Part shown: piece by piece, positions 16,749 to 24,029 of the stretch
Layout of the letters: each line of letters begins with the position of its first letter
How positions within the stretch are numbered: position 1 is the first letter of the stretch
Source: Actinomycetes bacterium
Lineage (GTDB): Bacteria > Actinomycetota > Acidimicrobiia > Acidimicrobiales > Ilumatobacteraceae
Reading direction: 5' to 3'
Assembly (NCBI GenBank): GCA_025359865.1
Contig: JANYDH010000106.1
Coordinates: forward strand, 1-52,215
Length of the DNA: 52,215 bases
The notes under the pieces: model-generated
What the model was told of the DNA's origin: nothing
The model's input: the letters and a program-made list of their open reading frames with translations, nothing else
Databases searched by the model: none
Made by a program: the position numbers and the translations under genes

Positions 16749-18184
16749 CCGACGAACACCACACGGGGCATTGTGGCCGAGCGGTTGACTCCGTCGGACG
16801 ACCAGCTGATCACTTCCGTGACCGTGGTGTCGACCGTGGTGTCGAATCGCTCGCTCGCCAGTTGCAGGTAGGCAACCACTTCGGCGAGGCCGTGCTCGGG
16901 CGGCTGCCGGCGGCAGAGCTCGCCCAACGTGATCTGGCCGGCAAGGTGCAGGCTGCGCTCGATGTGCAGCGCAAGCCGCTCGACGTCGACCACGTCATGT
17001 GCGAACAGGTCGTCAATGCCGACCTCGTCACCGGCCGTCGCCTCCAACAGGTCTGCAATGACAACCCGTTGCTTAGGGGTGAACATCGGGCGCTCGAACG
17101 GCAGCGCAATCTCCGTGGCAGGAAGGGCGATGACGTGCATGTTCCCCTGCGGCGCCCGGTCGCGAACGGCCAACGCGTTGCCTTCGATGGCCCGCAGCAG
17201 TTCGACGATGCGCCGGTCTTCTAGCCACGCGGTGTCGTCGAGGAAACGCCGCAGCTGGGTGGAGAGCAGCGCCACTGTGCGCTGGGTGTGTTCGCCAGCT
17301 TCCAGCCAGTCGTAGTGCACGCGGCGTAACCGGCGGTCGGGGCGCAGTTCGCTGATTGCTGGCTGGGCGAGAACACGGTCGAGATTGCTGCTCATCTGTT
17401 CCTGGCGGGCCTGCGACATCAGGAACTCCCAGAACGCACGGAAGCTCTGCCCCTCGTCGGACTCGGCGATGGCATCGCGCTCGCCGAGGATCTCACCGAC
17501 GAGCGCACCTTTCGCCCCGTCCCAACCGGCGATCTGCTCGCGCACGCGCCGGTCGAGCGAACGAAAGTTGTGCTCCACCTGGCGGAAGTCGCTGAGCAGT
17601 TCGCGGGCGAGCACGACGAACTGCTGGAACCGTTCCTTCAGCGCACGGTCATCGATGGTGGCCAACGTACCGCCGCGCACCTGCTCGATCTCCGTGTCGA
17701 TCTCTGCTCGGCGACGCTCCAGGTCTGCCAGGCGAACCTCGGGATCGGTCTCAGTGCTCACCGCCATCTGCTCCAGCAGGTCGAACAGGCTGCGCAGCCG
17801 GGACTCGGTGCCCACGAACGGCCGGTCAGCGAGCCGTGCTACCCAGGTGACGGCTTGCTCCGCCGCGGGGGTCATGTCGAACGACGGCTGGTCGGAGTTC
17901 GGCGGATAGAACCGCCGCAGCCAGCCGCGCTCATTCGTGGACCACTCGACCAAGTAGTCGAGCGCAGGTCGCGGCGCCGCCTGTTCGCCACGCACGCTAC
18001 GCAGCGCATGAAGGTCGTCCTCAAGGGCCTCGATCAGGTCGGGCTGAGAGATGGAGCGCACGTTCGGGGCAACGAACACCCGATGCAGGAAGGCTGCAAG
18101 GAGTGGTGCATGGTCGTACCGCAGCAACCCCCATGCCGCATGCCGTTCGCGCAGCGCGCCAAGGCCGTCCGTATCGAGGGTCAC
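16745..18184 (-). CDS. jetA: Wadjet anti-plasmid protein JetA (DUF3375, kleisin-like)
   Basis: 479 residues, DUF3375, the usual length for JetA, which acts as the kleisin bridging the JetC heads. The family N-terminus is visible (WGLLRYDHAPLLAAFLHRVF), followed by the helical DLERRRAEIDTEIEQVRGG segment and the C-terminal winged-helix region. The start is GTG 18184. A TAGGCT box at 18192-18197 lies 7 nt upstream, so the mRNA would be leaderless. First gene of jetABCD, transcribed away from the tRNA-Leu island whose left edge is only 76 bp upstream. Confidence 0.93.
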   Translation of the reverse strand: MTLDTDGLGALRERHAAWGLLRYDHAPLLAAFLHRVFVAPNVRSISQPDLIEALEDDLHALRSVRGEQAAPRPALDYLVEWSTNERGWLRRFYPPNSDQPSFDMTPAAEQAVTWVARLADRPFVGTESRLRSLFDLLEQMAVSTETDPEVRLADLERRRAEIDTEIEQVRGGTLATIDDRALKERFQQFVVLARELLSDFRQVEHNFRSLDRRVREQIAGWDGAKGALVGEILGERDAIAESDEGQSFRAFWEFLMSQARQEQMSSNLDRVLAQPAISELRPDRRLRRVHYDWLEAGEHTQRTVALLSTQLRRFLDDTAWLEDRRIVELLRAIEGNALAVRDRAPQGNMHVIALPATEIALPFERPMFTPKQRVVIADLLEATAGDEVGIDDLFAHDVVDVERLALHIERSLHLAGQITLGELCRRQPPEHGLAEVVAYLQLASERFDTTVDTTVTEVISWSSDGVNRSATMPRVVFVG

Positions 18185-18191
18185 GACGCTG

Positions 18192-18197
18192 AGCCTA
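18192..18197 (-). promoter_or_regulatory. Putative -10 box of the Wadjet operon
   Basis: TAGGCT on the minus strand, 7 nt before the jetA GTG. No convincing -35 box at 16-18 bp. There is no Shine-Dalgarno in front of the GTG, which fits leaderless initiation. Confidence 0.4.
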
Positions 18198-18259
18198 CGA
18201 GGCTTGCCCGTTCGAGTGCCGCCACGTGTTGTGCGGCAACGGCTACTCGCAGCTTTACA

Positions 18260-18283
18260 GTGGGCAAGGGGGGACTTGAACTC
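18260..18283. other. Putative attachment-site duplicate of the tRNA-Leu 3' end (attL)
   Basis: GTGGGC-A-AGGGGGGACTTGAAC matches the 3' end of tRNA-Leu at 22656-22677 in 21 of 22 positions, in the same orientation. It covers the T arm and 3' acceptor strand. The tRNA is on the minus strand, so DNA integrated at its 3' end would lie to its left and end in such a copy. This is the expected geometry of a tRNA-borne att pair, 4.4 kb apart. Confidence 0.65.
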
Positions 18284-18387
18284 TCGTTGAAGGGGTGTTG
18301 GGTGGTGTTGTTGAGTCCATCGCATGCCGTTTGATCTGGTCTTTCGCGATTCGTCATGCTGAAGCATGCTGAGGATAACCAGACCGT

Positions 18388-18419
18388 TTCTACCCGTCCG
18401 GTAGAAGATCCGGTAGAAG
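18388..18419. repeat. GGTAGAAG repeats near the left island edge
   Basis: TTCTACC (18388-18394), GGTAGAAG (18400-18407) and GGTAGAAG (18412-18419) form an inverted plus a direct repeat with about 12-bp spacing. Two more GGTAGAAG copies with 11-bp period occur at the right edge of the island (22589-22607). About one helical turn per unit suggests protein binding, for example integrase or excisionase arm sites. Confidence 0.6.
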
Positions 18420-18494
18420 CCGTCAGACTTCATCACCGGCGCTTCGCATCGTCCGATACGTGCTTTTTGGTTTCATTTCTGGTATCACTGTCTA

Positions 18495-19298
18495 GTGAGC
18501 ACTAGTGAGGTCTACCCAAATGCCCCACTCGCCCTCGTTGCCGTGGAAGTCCGGTTTCCCGACAGCGCCAGCGCTCCGCTCGGCGCGGCCGTCCACCGGG
18601 CAGTGCGCGATCGACTCGGCCGCGACTGGGTGATCGAAGGTGGCAAGCAACAGACCATGGAGGTTGCGTTCGGCCCGAGTGGAATGTCGGCGCCGAACCT
18701 ACGGCAGGAGAACCTGTCGCGAATCACCGTGCGGGATCGGACCCAAGTAGTGACGTTGCGGCCGGACAGTCTCACCATCGAAGCGACGAGATACGGCGGC
18801 TACGACATCTTCCGGGAACTGCTTCACCGAGCGTTTGCCGCCGTCGAGGAGTTGCTCGAACCGGACGGTATCTCGCGGCTCGGTCTCCGATACATCGACG
18901 AGATCTCGGTCCCAACCGGGGACGGACCGACAAACTGGGTCGACTGGGTCCACGGCTCGTTGCTCCCACCTTCCACCGAGTCGCTCGCCCCTGCAACATG
19001 GACAGGTGCGGTCCAGTACGACATCGGGCCACAACGGCGCTTGGTTCTCCGGTACGGCCCGGCCGACCAGCCAGTAGTTGCACCATCAGGGCCGTTGCGC
19101 CGCCTGCGTGCGCCTACCGGGCCGATCTTCATGTTGGACTTCGATAGTTTCTGGCAACCCGAGGAGATTCCTGCGTTCTCAGCCGATGGTCTGGTTCAGT
19201 CATGCGACGACCTACGTGCGCCGGTCCGCACTCTCTTCACCGAACTGGTCAACGATCGCCTTGTCGACGAAGTGTTTCGAATGGAGCCACCGAAATGA
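18495..19298 (+). CDS. TIGR04255 family protein
   Basis: 267 residues. The family N-terminus is visible (YPNAPLALVAVEVRFP), followed by a beta-rich body with SRLGLRYIDEI and a C-terminal helix VRTLFTELVNDRLVDEVF. TIGR04255 proteins are widespread, of unknown function, and often sit beside other small unknown genes in accessory regions. GTG 18495 is the start; a TATCAC box lies 6 nt upstream and no Shine-Dalgarno is seen. Its stop overlaps the next gene's ATG (ATGA), so it is the first of a three-gene coupled operon inside the tRNA-Leu island. Confidence 0.8.
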   Translation: MSTSEVYPNAPLALVAVEVRFPDSASAPLGAAVHRAVRDRLGRDWVIEGGKQQTMEVAFGPSGMSAPNLRQENLSRITVRDRTQVVTLRPDSLTIEATRYGGYDIFRELLHRAFAAVEELLEPDGISRLGLRYIDEISVPTGDGPTNWVDWVHGSLLPPSTESLAPATWTGAVQYDIGPQRRLVLRYGPADQPVVAPSGPLRRLRAPTGPIFMLDFDSFWQPEEIPAFSADGLVQSCDDLRAPVRTLFTELVNDRLVDEVFRMEPPK

Positions 19299-19945
19299 CG
19301 AACACCGAACTGCTTACCGGAGACCGCACCCGAGCCGAGTCGGTCGTCTCGCCAGCGCTCGACCGTCCGACTCGCACCTCGCAGGATGAACTCGCGGACC
19401 GTGCCGGCTTCCTTCATTCCGTGACCCGGATGCTCTCCGATGGCGCTGCTGGTCTTCATCACCGAACCATTGAGATGCAACTTCGGTCTCGCTCGGAGGA
19501 AGCGGCGAAGCGCTCCGCTCCTGACCTTCTCGACGAGCTGGCCGATCTCGGAATCGCATGGCGTGATATCGCACGAATGATCGGTGTCACCGTCCCCGCG
19601 GTGAGGAAGTGGCGTCAAGGTGAGCCGCCTACCGGTGTCCATCGAAAGGCAATCGCCGGGCTGCTCGCGTTCATTGACGTCTTGCGCTCGGAGCACCACA
19701 TCATGGACGTTCCTTCGTGGCTGGAGATGCCGCTCGGTGCTTCGTCTGTGACTGGCCTCGATGTCTATGCCCGCGGACTCATCGAGCCACTCGTGATGCA
19801 CGCTGCCGGACACACGAGCGCTGAGCAACTGCTGGACCACTACGACCCTGCCTGGAGCCGCACAACAGAGAGCCGGTTCGAGATCATCACGGCTGCCGAC
19901 GGGCAGGCGGCCATCAGGATGCGCGATGGGGAGACGCTTGAGTGA
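19295..19945 (+). CDS. Helix-turn-helix protein, second gene of the island operon
   Basis: 216 residues. A helix-turn-helix stands out at residues 88-107: AWRDIARMIGVTVPAVRKW, followed by RQGEPPTGVHRKAIAGLLAF. This is like the Xre/sigma-70 region 4 type, and resembles Xre-like antitoxins with a C-terminal partner-binding helical domain. The first 45 residues look disordered and the last 80 are a mixed domain (ARGLIEPLVMHAAGHTSAE). The start ATG overlaps the TIGR04255 stop, and its own stop overlaps the third gene's GTG by GTGA. It could repress the operon or recognise a DNA or protein partner. I do not recognise the full-length family. Confidence 0.7.
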   Translation: MTNTELLTGDRTRAESVVSPALDRPTRTSQDELADRAGFLHSVTRMLSDGAAGLHHRTIEMQLRSRSEEAAKRSAPDLLDELADLGIAWRDIARMIGVTVPAVRKWRQGEPPTGVHRKAIAGLLAFIDVLRSEHHIMDVPSWLEMPLGASSVTGLDVYARGLIEPLVMHAAGHTSAEQLLDHYDPAWSRTTESRFEIITAADGQAAIRMRDGETLE

Positions 19946-20619
19946 GTCTCTCCGCTTGGGAGACCACGCAGTCGCTCTACTTGGCGCGCGCCGACGAGGT
20001 CTCGGAGCACCGGCCGCTCTTCACAGGAGATGTCGTCCGTGGACCCTCGATCGGTGGTGCACCGGGTACGGACCTCGTGATGATCATCGCCCACCCGTGC
20101 GCGATGCGGTCGGGGCCACATCTCAGTCCGAACGTGCTCGCAGCTGCCGTTCGACCTCACGCGGCGGAGGCACCCGCCCGTTGGACTGACGGCTTCTTCA
20201 ACCGCATGCCGTTGCCCGACCTTGAAGGCGACGGTGGCGCGTTTCACGTCGCCTGGTTGGAGCAGATTGGCCTCGTTCCTACTGAGGACCTGCAGAACGG
20301 CGAGCGGATCGCGTGTCTGTCGACGATCGGGGTCAACATCCTGCAGCAGAGACTCGTGTTCTACCTCACACGCTTGGAGGTCGAAACCTCCGTCTTGTGG
20401 GAGGCCTTCTCGCATACGTACGAGGAATCCGATCTCCTCGAGGAGTGGGTGGAGGCATTGCACGACGTCGAGCCAACACCGACCGAGAGCTTCGAGTCGT
20501 GGATACATGAAGGCTCGCCGACGCGCCAGGACCGGCTGAGAGACGCCCAGTACCGCTCGCAGATACGCGGCGAACTCCGTGCCGAGATACACCAACGGAC
20601 AGCCGCGCAGAACCAATAG
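19942..20619 (+). CDS. Unknown protein, third gene of the island operon
   Basis: 225 residues, not recognised. The N-terminal half has a compact beta-type motif, LFTGDVVRGPSIGG followed by DLVMIIAHPCAMRSG. This resembles the GDV...(T)QxCD arrangement of small uncharacterised proteins in which a Cys or Asp follows a hydrophobic strand; here the residues are His51-Pro-Cys53. The C-terminal half is helical and acidic with an EEWVEALHDVEPTPTE segment and an Arg-rich tail. No membrane segment or signal peptide. GTG 19942 overlaps the previous stop. Fixed coupling with its two neighbours implies a shared job. Confidence 0.65.
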   Translation: MSLSAWETTQSLYLARADEVSEHRPLFTGDVVRGPSIGGAPGTDLVMIIAHPCAMRSGPHLSPNVLAAAVRPHAAEAPARWTDGFFNRMPLPDLEGDGGAFHVAWLEQIGLVPTEDLQNGERIACLSTIGVNILQQRLVFYLTRLEVETSVLWEAFSHTYEESDLLEEWVEALHDVEPTPTESFESWIHEGSPTRQDRLRDAQYRSQIRGELRAEIHQRTAAQNQ

Positions 20620-20632
20620 TCACTCTGGCTCC

Positions 20633-21022
20633 TTACCGGTATTCGCGCGCCAGCGACACCTCGTACAGGGCCGACACCTGGGCGCCGTCGAACTCCATCA
20701 CTTCGGCGCGCACGCCAGGGTCGTGGAGGTCGTGCACCCGGAGCTGGTCGCCAACCTTCACGAGCGACTCGATGCGGACGTAGTGGTCGCCGTAGAGCTC
20801 GGCGTAACGCGCGAGCGCCTGCAGCTTCGGGCGGGTGTCGGCGAGGTAGTCGCCGTGAGGGTCGATGATCGACACCCCGAGCGTGCCATCGCTCCGGCGT
20901 GACACGACGAGGAAGTCGACCTGCAGGGAGCCCCATCCGTCGTTGTCGTCTTGGTAGGCGATACGCAATGAGGCGGGAGTCGGACGTGCGGGGTTTCTAT
21001 ACCAGGCGACGAAGGTCTCCAG
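20633..21022 (-). pseudogene. C-terminal fragment of a DEAD/DEAH restriction-type helicase
   Basis: Reading right to left, the frame is open from 21022 to a stop at 20633. It translates as ETFVAWYRNPARPTPASLRI, then QVDFLVVSR, IIDPHGDYLADTRPKL and ALARYAELYGDHYVRIES. This matches the C-terminal tail of type III restriction/DEAD-box helicase (Res-like) proteins, where the VDPHG, LADA and WYRNP motifs are conserved. A TGA at 21023-21025 interrupts it upstream and the helicase body is absent, so only about 130 codons remain. It is probably debris from an earlier restriction locus in the island. The short ORF from TTG 20968 could still be translated. Confidence 0.65.
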
Positions 21023-21386
21023 TCACCCTGCGATTCAACTCTTTGCACCGCTCACTCGAAGCCTGGCGCTCTTCGCCCATCACGTCGACTCGCACGCACC
21101 CGACTCCATTCTTGCCTCTGATGTCAATCGAGCCATGGCGACCGCCGCGACGGGCTGGATCGCGGGCGCGTCCGAAGCGGTCGTGCGAAGAGCGCTTCGG
21201 CTGCGTCCTGCATAACGCCACGCGACTGCTGCACGGTCAGGTGGCTACGCGCTCCTTGCTGCCCACGATGCTGCGGCAGAATCTGTGGACGGCAGAGGGA
21301 CAACCGTGTGGACAGAACAGGGGACAAGTGTGTGGACAAATCTCAGCAATGTAGTTTGACTCTCCCCAGGTAACGCGCGCGGGTGA
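21023..21386. other. Intergenic stretch without a recognised gene
   Basis: Between the helicase fragment and the Fic gene. A 74-codon minus-strand frame (20997-21221) with fairly normal codon use is present (RVDVMGEERQASSERCKELN); I do not recognise it, and it may be more of the degraded locus. GTGTGGACA-type repeats occur at 21285-21340. No terminator or strong promoter was found. Confidence 0.4.
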
Positions 21387-21416
21387 GTGGACAAGTCATT
21401 AGACAGAGTACGGTCC

Positions 21417-22604
21417 ATGGCTATGGACACCCCATGGATCACCTTCGAGGTTGACCTCGCGAAGATGAGTCCAGCGTTCTGGATGGTTCTCGGTGAGGCT
21501 CGATCGAAGTGCGACCATCTCGCCAGGGTGCCAATGCCTCCTGCGTACGCCCGCGAGCTTCACGAGATCAACCTCTCGAAGGGAGTACACGCGACGACGG
21601 CCATCGAAGGCAACACTTTGAGCGAGGAGGAGGTAGCCGCCATCCTCCGCCGACAGAGCAGGTCGACCGAAACCGACTATCAGGTTCGCGAGGTGGAGAA
21701 CGTCGTCACGGCCTACAACGGTGTACTCGAGCTCCTGCGCACAGGCGACGCCCCCCGGTTGACGCCGGCACTCGTTGATCAGTTCAACCGCCAAGTACTC
21801 GATGGTCTGGACCTTCCCCCAGGGGTGCTGCCCGGTGAGGTTCGTCATCACTCAGTGACCGTCGGCCCGTACCGCGGGCCAGACTGGGAACGCTGTGAGG
21901 AGCTGATCCAGCAGATGTGCGACTGGCTCAACGGTCCGTCGTTCTCCGGGGACGGCAGCATGCGTATCCCCGTTGCGATCATCAAGGCCTCGTTGGCTCA
22001 TCTCTATCTTGCGTGGGTCCATCCGTTCGGAGACGGGAACGGCCGAACTGCTCGCCTGTGCGAGTTCCTCGTTCTCGTGACGTGTGGTGTGCCGACGAGC
22101 GCCGCCCATCTGATCTCGAACCACTGCAACAAGACTCGGGACCAGTACTACCGAGAGCTGCAGTACGCGAGCGAGAGCGGTGGTGACGTCACCCGGTTCC
22201 TCTCCTACTGTGCCTCGGGCTTCGTCGAAGGGCTCGGGGAACAGCTGAGGTGGATCTACGACAGGCAGTTCCGTCTGACGTGGCACGAGTACGTTGGGTC
22301 GCAAGTCACCGGTCGCGATCCAGACATGCGGGAGCGCCGCGCGCGGATCGCAGAGGTGCTGTTGTTCCACGAACCGGTAGCGAAGAAGGACATCCCGCGA
22401 CTCACCCCCGAACTGGCCGAGACGTACGCCGCCAGCGGACCGAAGACCCTCACCCGCGACCTAAACGAGCTCGTCTCGATCGGACTGTTGCGAGCAGCCG
22501 ATGGCCGGTATCAAGCGGACAGCGACGCGCTGATGTCTCTGCTTCCGTTGACGGTGTTTCCCGACGGAACACCGTCAACAAACCCTCCGGTAGAAGTCCG
22601 GTAG
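21417..22604 (+). CDS. Fic family protein with N-terminal inhibitory motif
   Basis: 395 residues. Fic proteins transfer AMP or other phosphate-linked groups to target hydroxyls. The catalytic motif HPFGDGNGRTAR is complete at residues 202-213. An auto-inhibitory (S/T)xxxE(G/N) motif, TTAIEG with Glu64, lies N-terminal as in class II Fic proteins, so activity is probably self-restrained and no separate antitoxin is needed. A C-terminal winged-helix-like segment (RIAEVLLFHEPVAKKDI...TLTRDLNELVSIGLL) is typical of the Fic/DUF4172-like subclass. ATG 21417 is my choice; GTG 21387 and ATG 21423 are alternatives, and none has a clear Shine-Dalgarno. The last codons and stop lie inside the GGTAGAAG repeat at the island edge, so the C-terminus may have been set by integration. 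Confidence 0.88.
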   Translation: MAMDTPWITFEVDLAKMSPAFWMVLGEARSKCDHLARVPMPPAYARELHEINLSKGVHATTAIEGNTLSEEEVAAILRRQSRSTETDYQVREVENVVTAYNGVLELLRTGDAPRLTPALVDQFNRQVLDGLDLPPGVLPGEVRHHSVTVGPYRGPDWERCEELIQQMCDWLNGPSFSGDGSMRIPVAIIKASLAHLYLAWVHPFGDGNGRTARLCEFLVLVTCGVPTSAAHLISNHCNKTRDQYYRELQYASESGGDVTRFLSYCASGFVEGLGEQLRWIYDRQFRLTWHEYVGSQVTGRDPDMRERRARIAEVLLFHEPVAKKDIPRLTPELAETYAASGPKTLTRDLNELVSIGLLRAADGRYQADSDALMSLLPLTVFPDGTPSTNPPVEVR

Positions 22605-22607
22605 AAG
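22589..22607. repeat. GGTAGAAG repeats near the right island edge
   Basis: GGTAGAAG at 22589-22596 and 22600-22607, 11-bp period, overlapping the Fic stop codon. Same unit and orientation as the pair at 18400-18419. They lie 49-67 bp inside the tRNA-Leu end of the island. Confidence 0.6.
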
Positions 22608-22629
22608 TCGGGGTCCCGACACGCGAAAG

Positions 22630-22650
22630 GACCCCAGCTGAGCTGGGGTC
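22630..22650 (-). terminator. Terminator of tRNA-Leu
   Basis: GACCCCAGC-N3-GCTGGGGTC hairpin, with 9-bp perfect arms, 6 bp past the tRNA 3' end on the minus strand. CCTTT follows the hairpin. Its right arm touches the att region, so the terminator belongs to the island side. Confidence 0.75.
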
Positions 22651-22655
22651 TTGCG

Positions 22656-22679
22656 GTGGGCGAGGGGGGACTTGAACCC
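22656..22679. other. Putative attachment site in tRNA-Leu 3' end (attR)
   Basis: The T arm and 3' acceptor strand of tRNA-Leu. Near-identical to 18260-18281 with one substitution in the 22-bp core. The intact tRNA copy is on this side, as expected when an element regenerates the tRNA on integration. Confidence 0.65.
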
Positions 22680-22739
22680 CCACATCCTTTCGAATACTAG
22701 CACCTGAAGCTAGCGCGTCTGCCATTTCGCCACTCGCCC
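22657..22739 (-). tRNA. tRNA-Leu (anticodon CAG)
   Basis: 83-nt cloverleaf: acceptor GGGCGAG/CTCGCCC with discriminator A, D arm containing GAAATGGCAGAC, and an anticodon arm CTAGC-TTCAGGT-GCTAG whose loop gives CAG. A long variable arm (TATTCGAAAGGATGT) typical of tRNA-Leu follows, and then T arm GGGGG-TTCAAGT-CCCCC. The 3' CCA is not encoded. A tRNA-Leu at this position, just before the fhaA cluster, also occurs in mycobacteria (leuT). Its 3' end is the probable integration site of the 18.3-22.7-kb island. Confidence 0.96.
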
Positions 22740-22753
22740 GAGTAGACACACCA

Positions 22754-22782
22754 ACGCTAGCAACCGGGCGACCGTCGCCCAA
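22754..22782 (-). promoter_or_regulatory. Promoter of tRNA-Leu
   Basis: On the minus strand TTGGGC (22782-22777) and TAGCGT (22759-22754) are spaced by 17 bp. The -10 box ends 14 bp before the mature tRNA 5' end, a normal distance for a tRNA leader. Confidence 0.6.
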
Positions 22783-22840
22783 CCCCGGGCTTGGGGCGCG
22801 TCATGTTCCTCCGGATGTGACCAGTACCCTGGAGGCCGTC

Positions 22841-23503
22841 ATGGGTCTGCAATCATTCGAGCATGGAGTAGAGCGTATGGTCGAGGGCGTGTTCTCTCGT
22901 TCATCTCGCAGCACCATCCGTCCAGTCGAGTTAGGTCGTCGGCTCCTGCGCGAAATGGACGACCATCGCAGTGTCGACGTGAAGGGGCGCCGCATCGTTC
23001 CGAATGCGTTCGAGTTTCATCTCAGCGCTCGAGATCACGCTGGGTTTGCCGACATCGAGCATGCGTTGCAGGTGGAGCTGTGCGAGGCGGCGCGTGAGTA
23101 CGCACGTGACGAGGGGTACCACTTCCTTGGGCCGGTACTGGTCGGGTTGGTGGTCGACAACAACTTGAAGGCCGGGCGGTTCGGCATTTTGTCGCAGCTG
23201 AAGGAAGCTGGTGGTGGTCGCGGTGCCGGTGCCGTGGTGTTGCCAACGGGCGAGCGGGTGACGATCGGCGATCGCACTGTCACCATCGGCCGCCTGCCGG
23301 ACTGTCATGTCGCAGTGAACGACACCAATGTGAGCCGCCGTCACGCCGAGATTCGACCCGCTGGCAGCGGATACGTCGCGGTTGATCTTGGCAGCACCAA
23401 TGGCACCAAGGTCAACGGCGAACGCATCGTGGGTGAGCGGGTACTGAATGACGGCGACACGGTCACCGTCGGCGGTACACACCTGCGATTCGAGGCGTCG
23501 TAG
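22841..23503 (+). CDS. fhaA: FhaA-type protein (DUF3662 plus FHA domain)
   Basis: 220 residues. The N-terminal DUF3662 (about 1-120, GLQSFEHGVERMVEGVF...RPVELGRRLLREMDDH) is followed by a short linker and a C-terminal FHA domain (about 141-220) with the phosphothreonine-binding set Gly150-Arg151, SRRH (165-168) and NGT (187-189). In mycobacteria FhaA binds phosphorylated MviN/MurJ and links PknB signalling to lipid II flipping. The mycobacterial protein has a linker of several hundred residues; here it is almost absent. ATG 22841 was chosen because GGAGG ends 5 nt before it. First gene of the cluster, 7 bp before fhaB. Confidence 0.92.
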   Translation: MGLQSFEHGVERMVEGVFSRSSRSTIRPVELGRRLLREMDDHRSVDVKGRRIVPNAFEFHLSARDHAGFADIEHALQVELCEAAREYARDEGYHFLGPVLVGLVVDNNLKAGRFGILSQLKEAGGGRGAGAVVLPTGERVTIGDRTVTIGRLPDCHVAVNDTNVSRRHAEIRPAGSGYVAVDLGSTNGTKVNGERIVGERVLNDGDTVTVGGTHLRFEAS

Positions 23504-23510
23504 CTGTCGT

Positions 23511-24029
23511 ATGACCGACCAACTGCTCGGGATCTTGAAGATTGCGCTTCTTGCGCTGCTCTACTTGTTCTTTGCTCGCGTGCTCTGGGCCGTGTGGAGC
23601 GAGGTCCGCGGTCCGCGCCCTGGTCGGACCATCGCCTCACCGCCGCCATCGGTGATCGGCTCGTCCAGCGCAGCCGATCAGACCATGGCAGCACCGGTGC
23701 CGGTCGCCCCCAACCGGGCCCGCCGCAGTCGTCGCGATGCCGCACAGAAGTTGGTGGTCCTGCTGCCGAAGGAACGCAAGGGGGCGTCGTTCGCCGTGGC
23801 CGCTGAAATCACCATCGGGCGCGCGCCGCACTGCACGATCTCGATCCCCGACGACACGTTCGTCTCGCAGCTACATGTTCGGCTATTTCGCAATGCCGAT
23901 CGCACGTGGGTCGAGGATCTCGGTTCCACCAACGGCAGCTATCTCAACGGGGCCCGACTCGATTCGATCCGACCGCTCGATAAGGGCGACCGGTTACAAA
24001 TCGGTTCGACGGTGTTGGAGGGACAATGA
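23511..24029 (+). CDS. fhaB: FhaB/FipA-type membrane-anchored FHA protein
   Basis: 172 residues. One N-terminal membrane helix (ILKIALLALLYLFFARVLWAV), a Pro/Ala/Arg-rich linker (about 30-80), then an FHA domain with TIGRAPHC, a serine-containing FVSQLHVRLF and GSTNGSYLNG. The usual SxxH is SQLH, so the phosphothreonine pocket is intact. The mycobacterial homologue (FipA) bridges FtsZ and FtsQ under oxidative stress after phosphorylation. Overlaps pstP by ATGA. Confidence 0.9.
   Translation: MTDQLLGILKIALLALLYLFFARVLWAVWSEVRGPRPGRTIASPPPSVIGSSSAADQTMAAPVPVAPNRARRSRRDAAQKLVVLLPKERKGASFAVAAEITIGRAPHCTISIPDDTFVSQLHVRLFRNADRTWVEDLGSTNGSYLNGARLDSIRPLDKGDRLQIGSTVLEGQ

Noticed and set aside
18185-18436. 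Longer N-terminus of JetA
   Set aside because: The extension reads through the att copy and GGTAGAAG repeats and lacks DUF3375 similarity; the GTG at 18184 begins the family domain.
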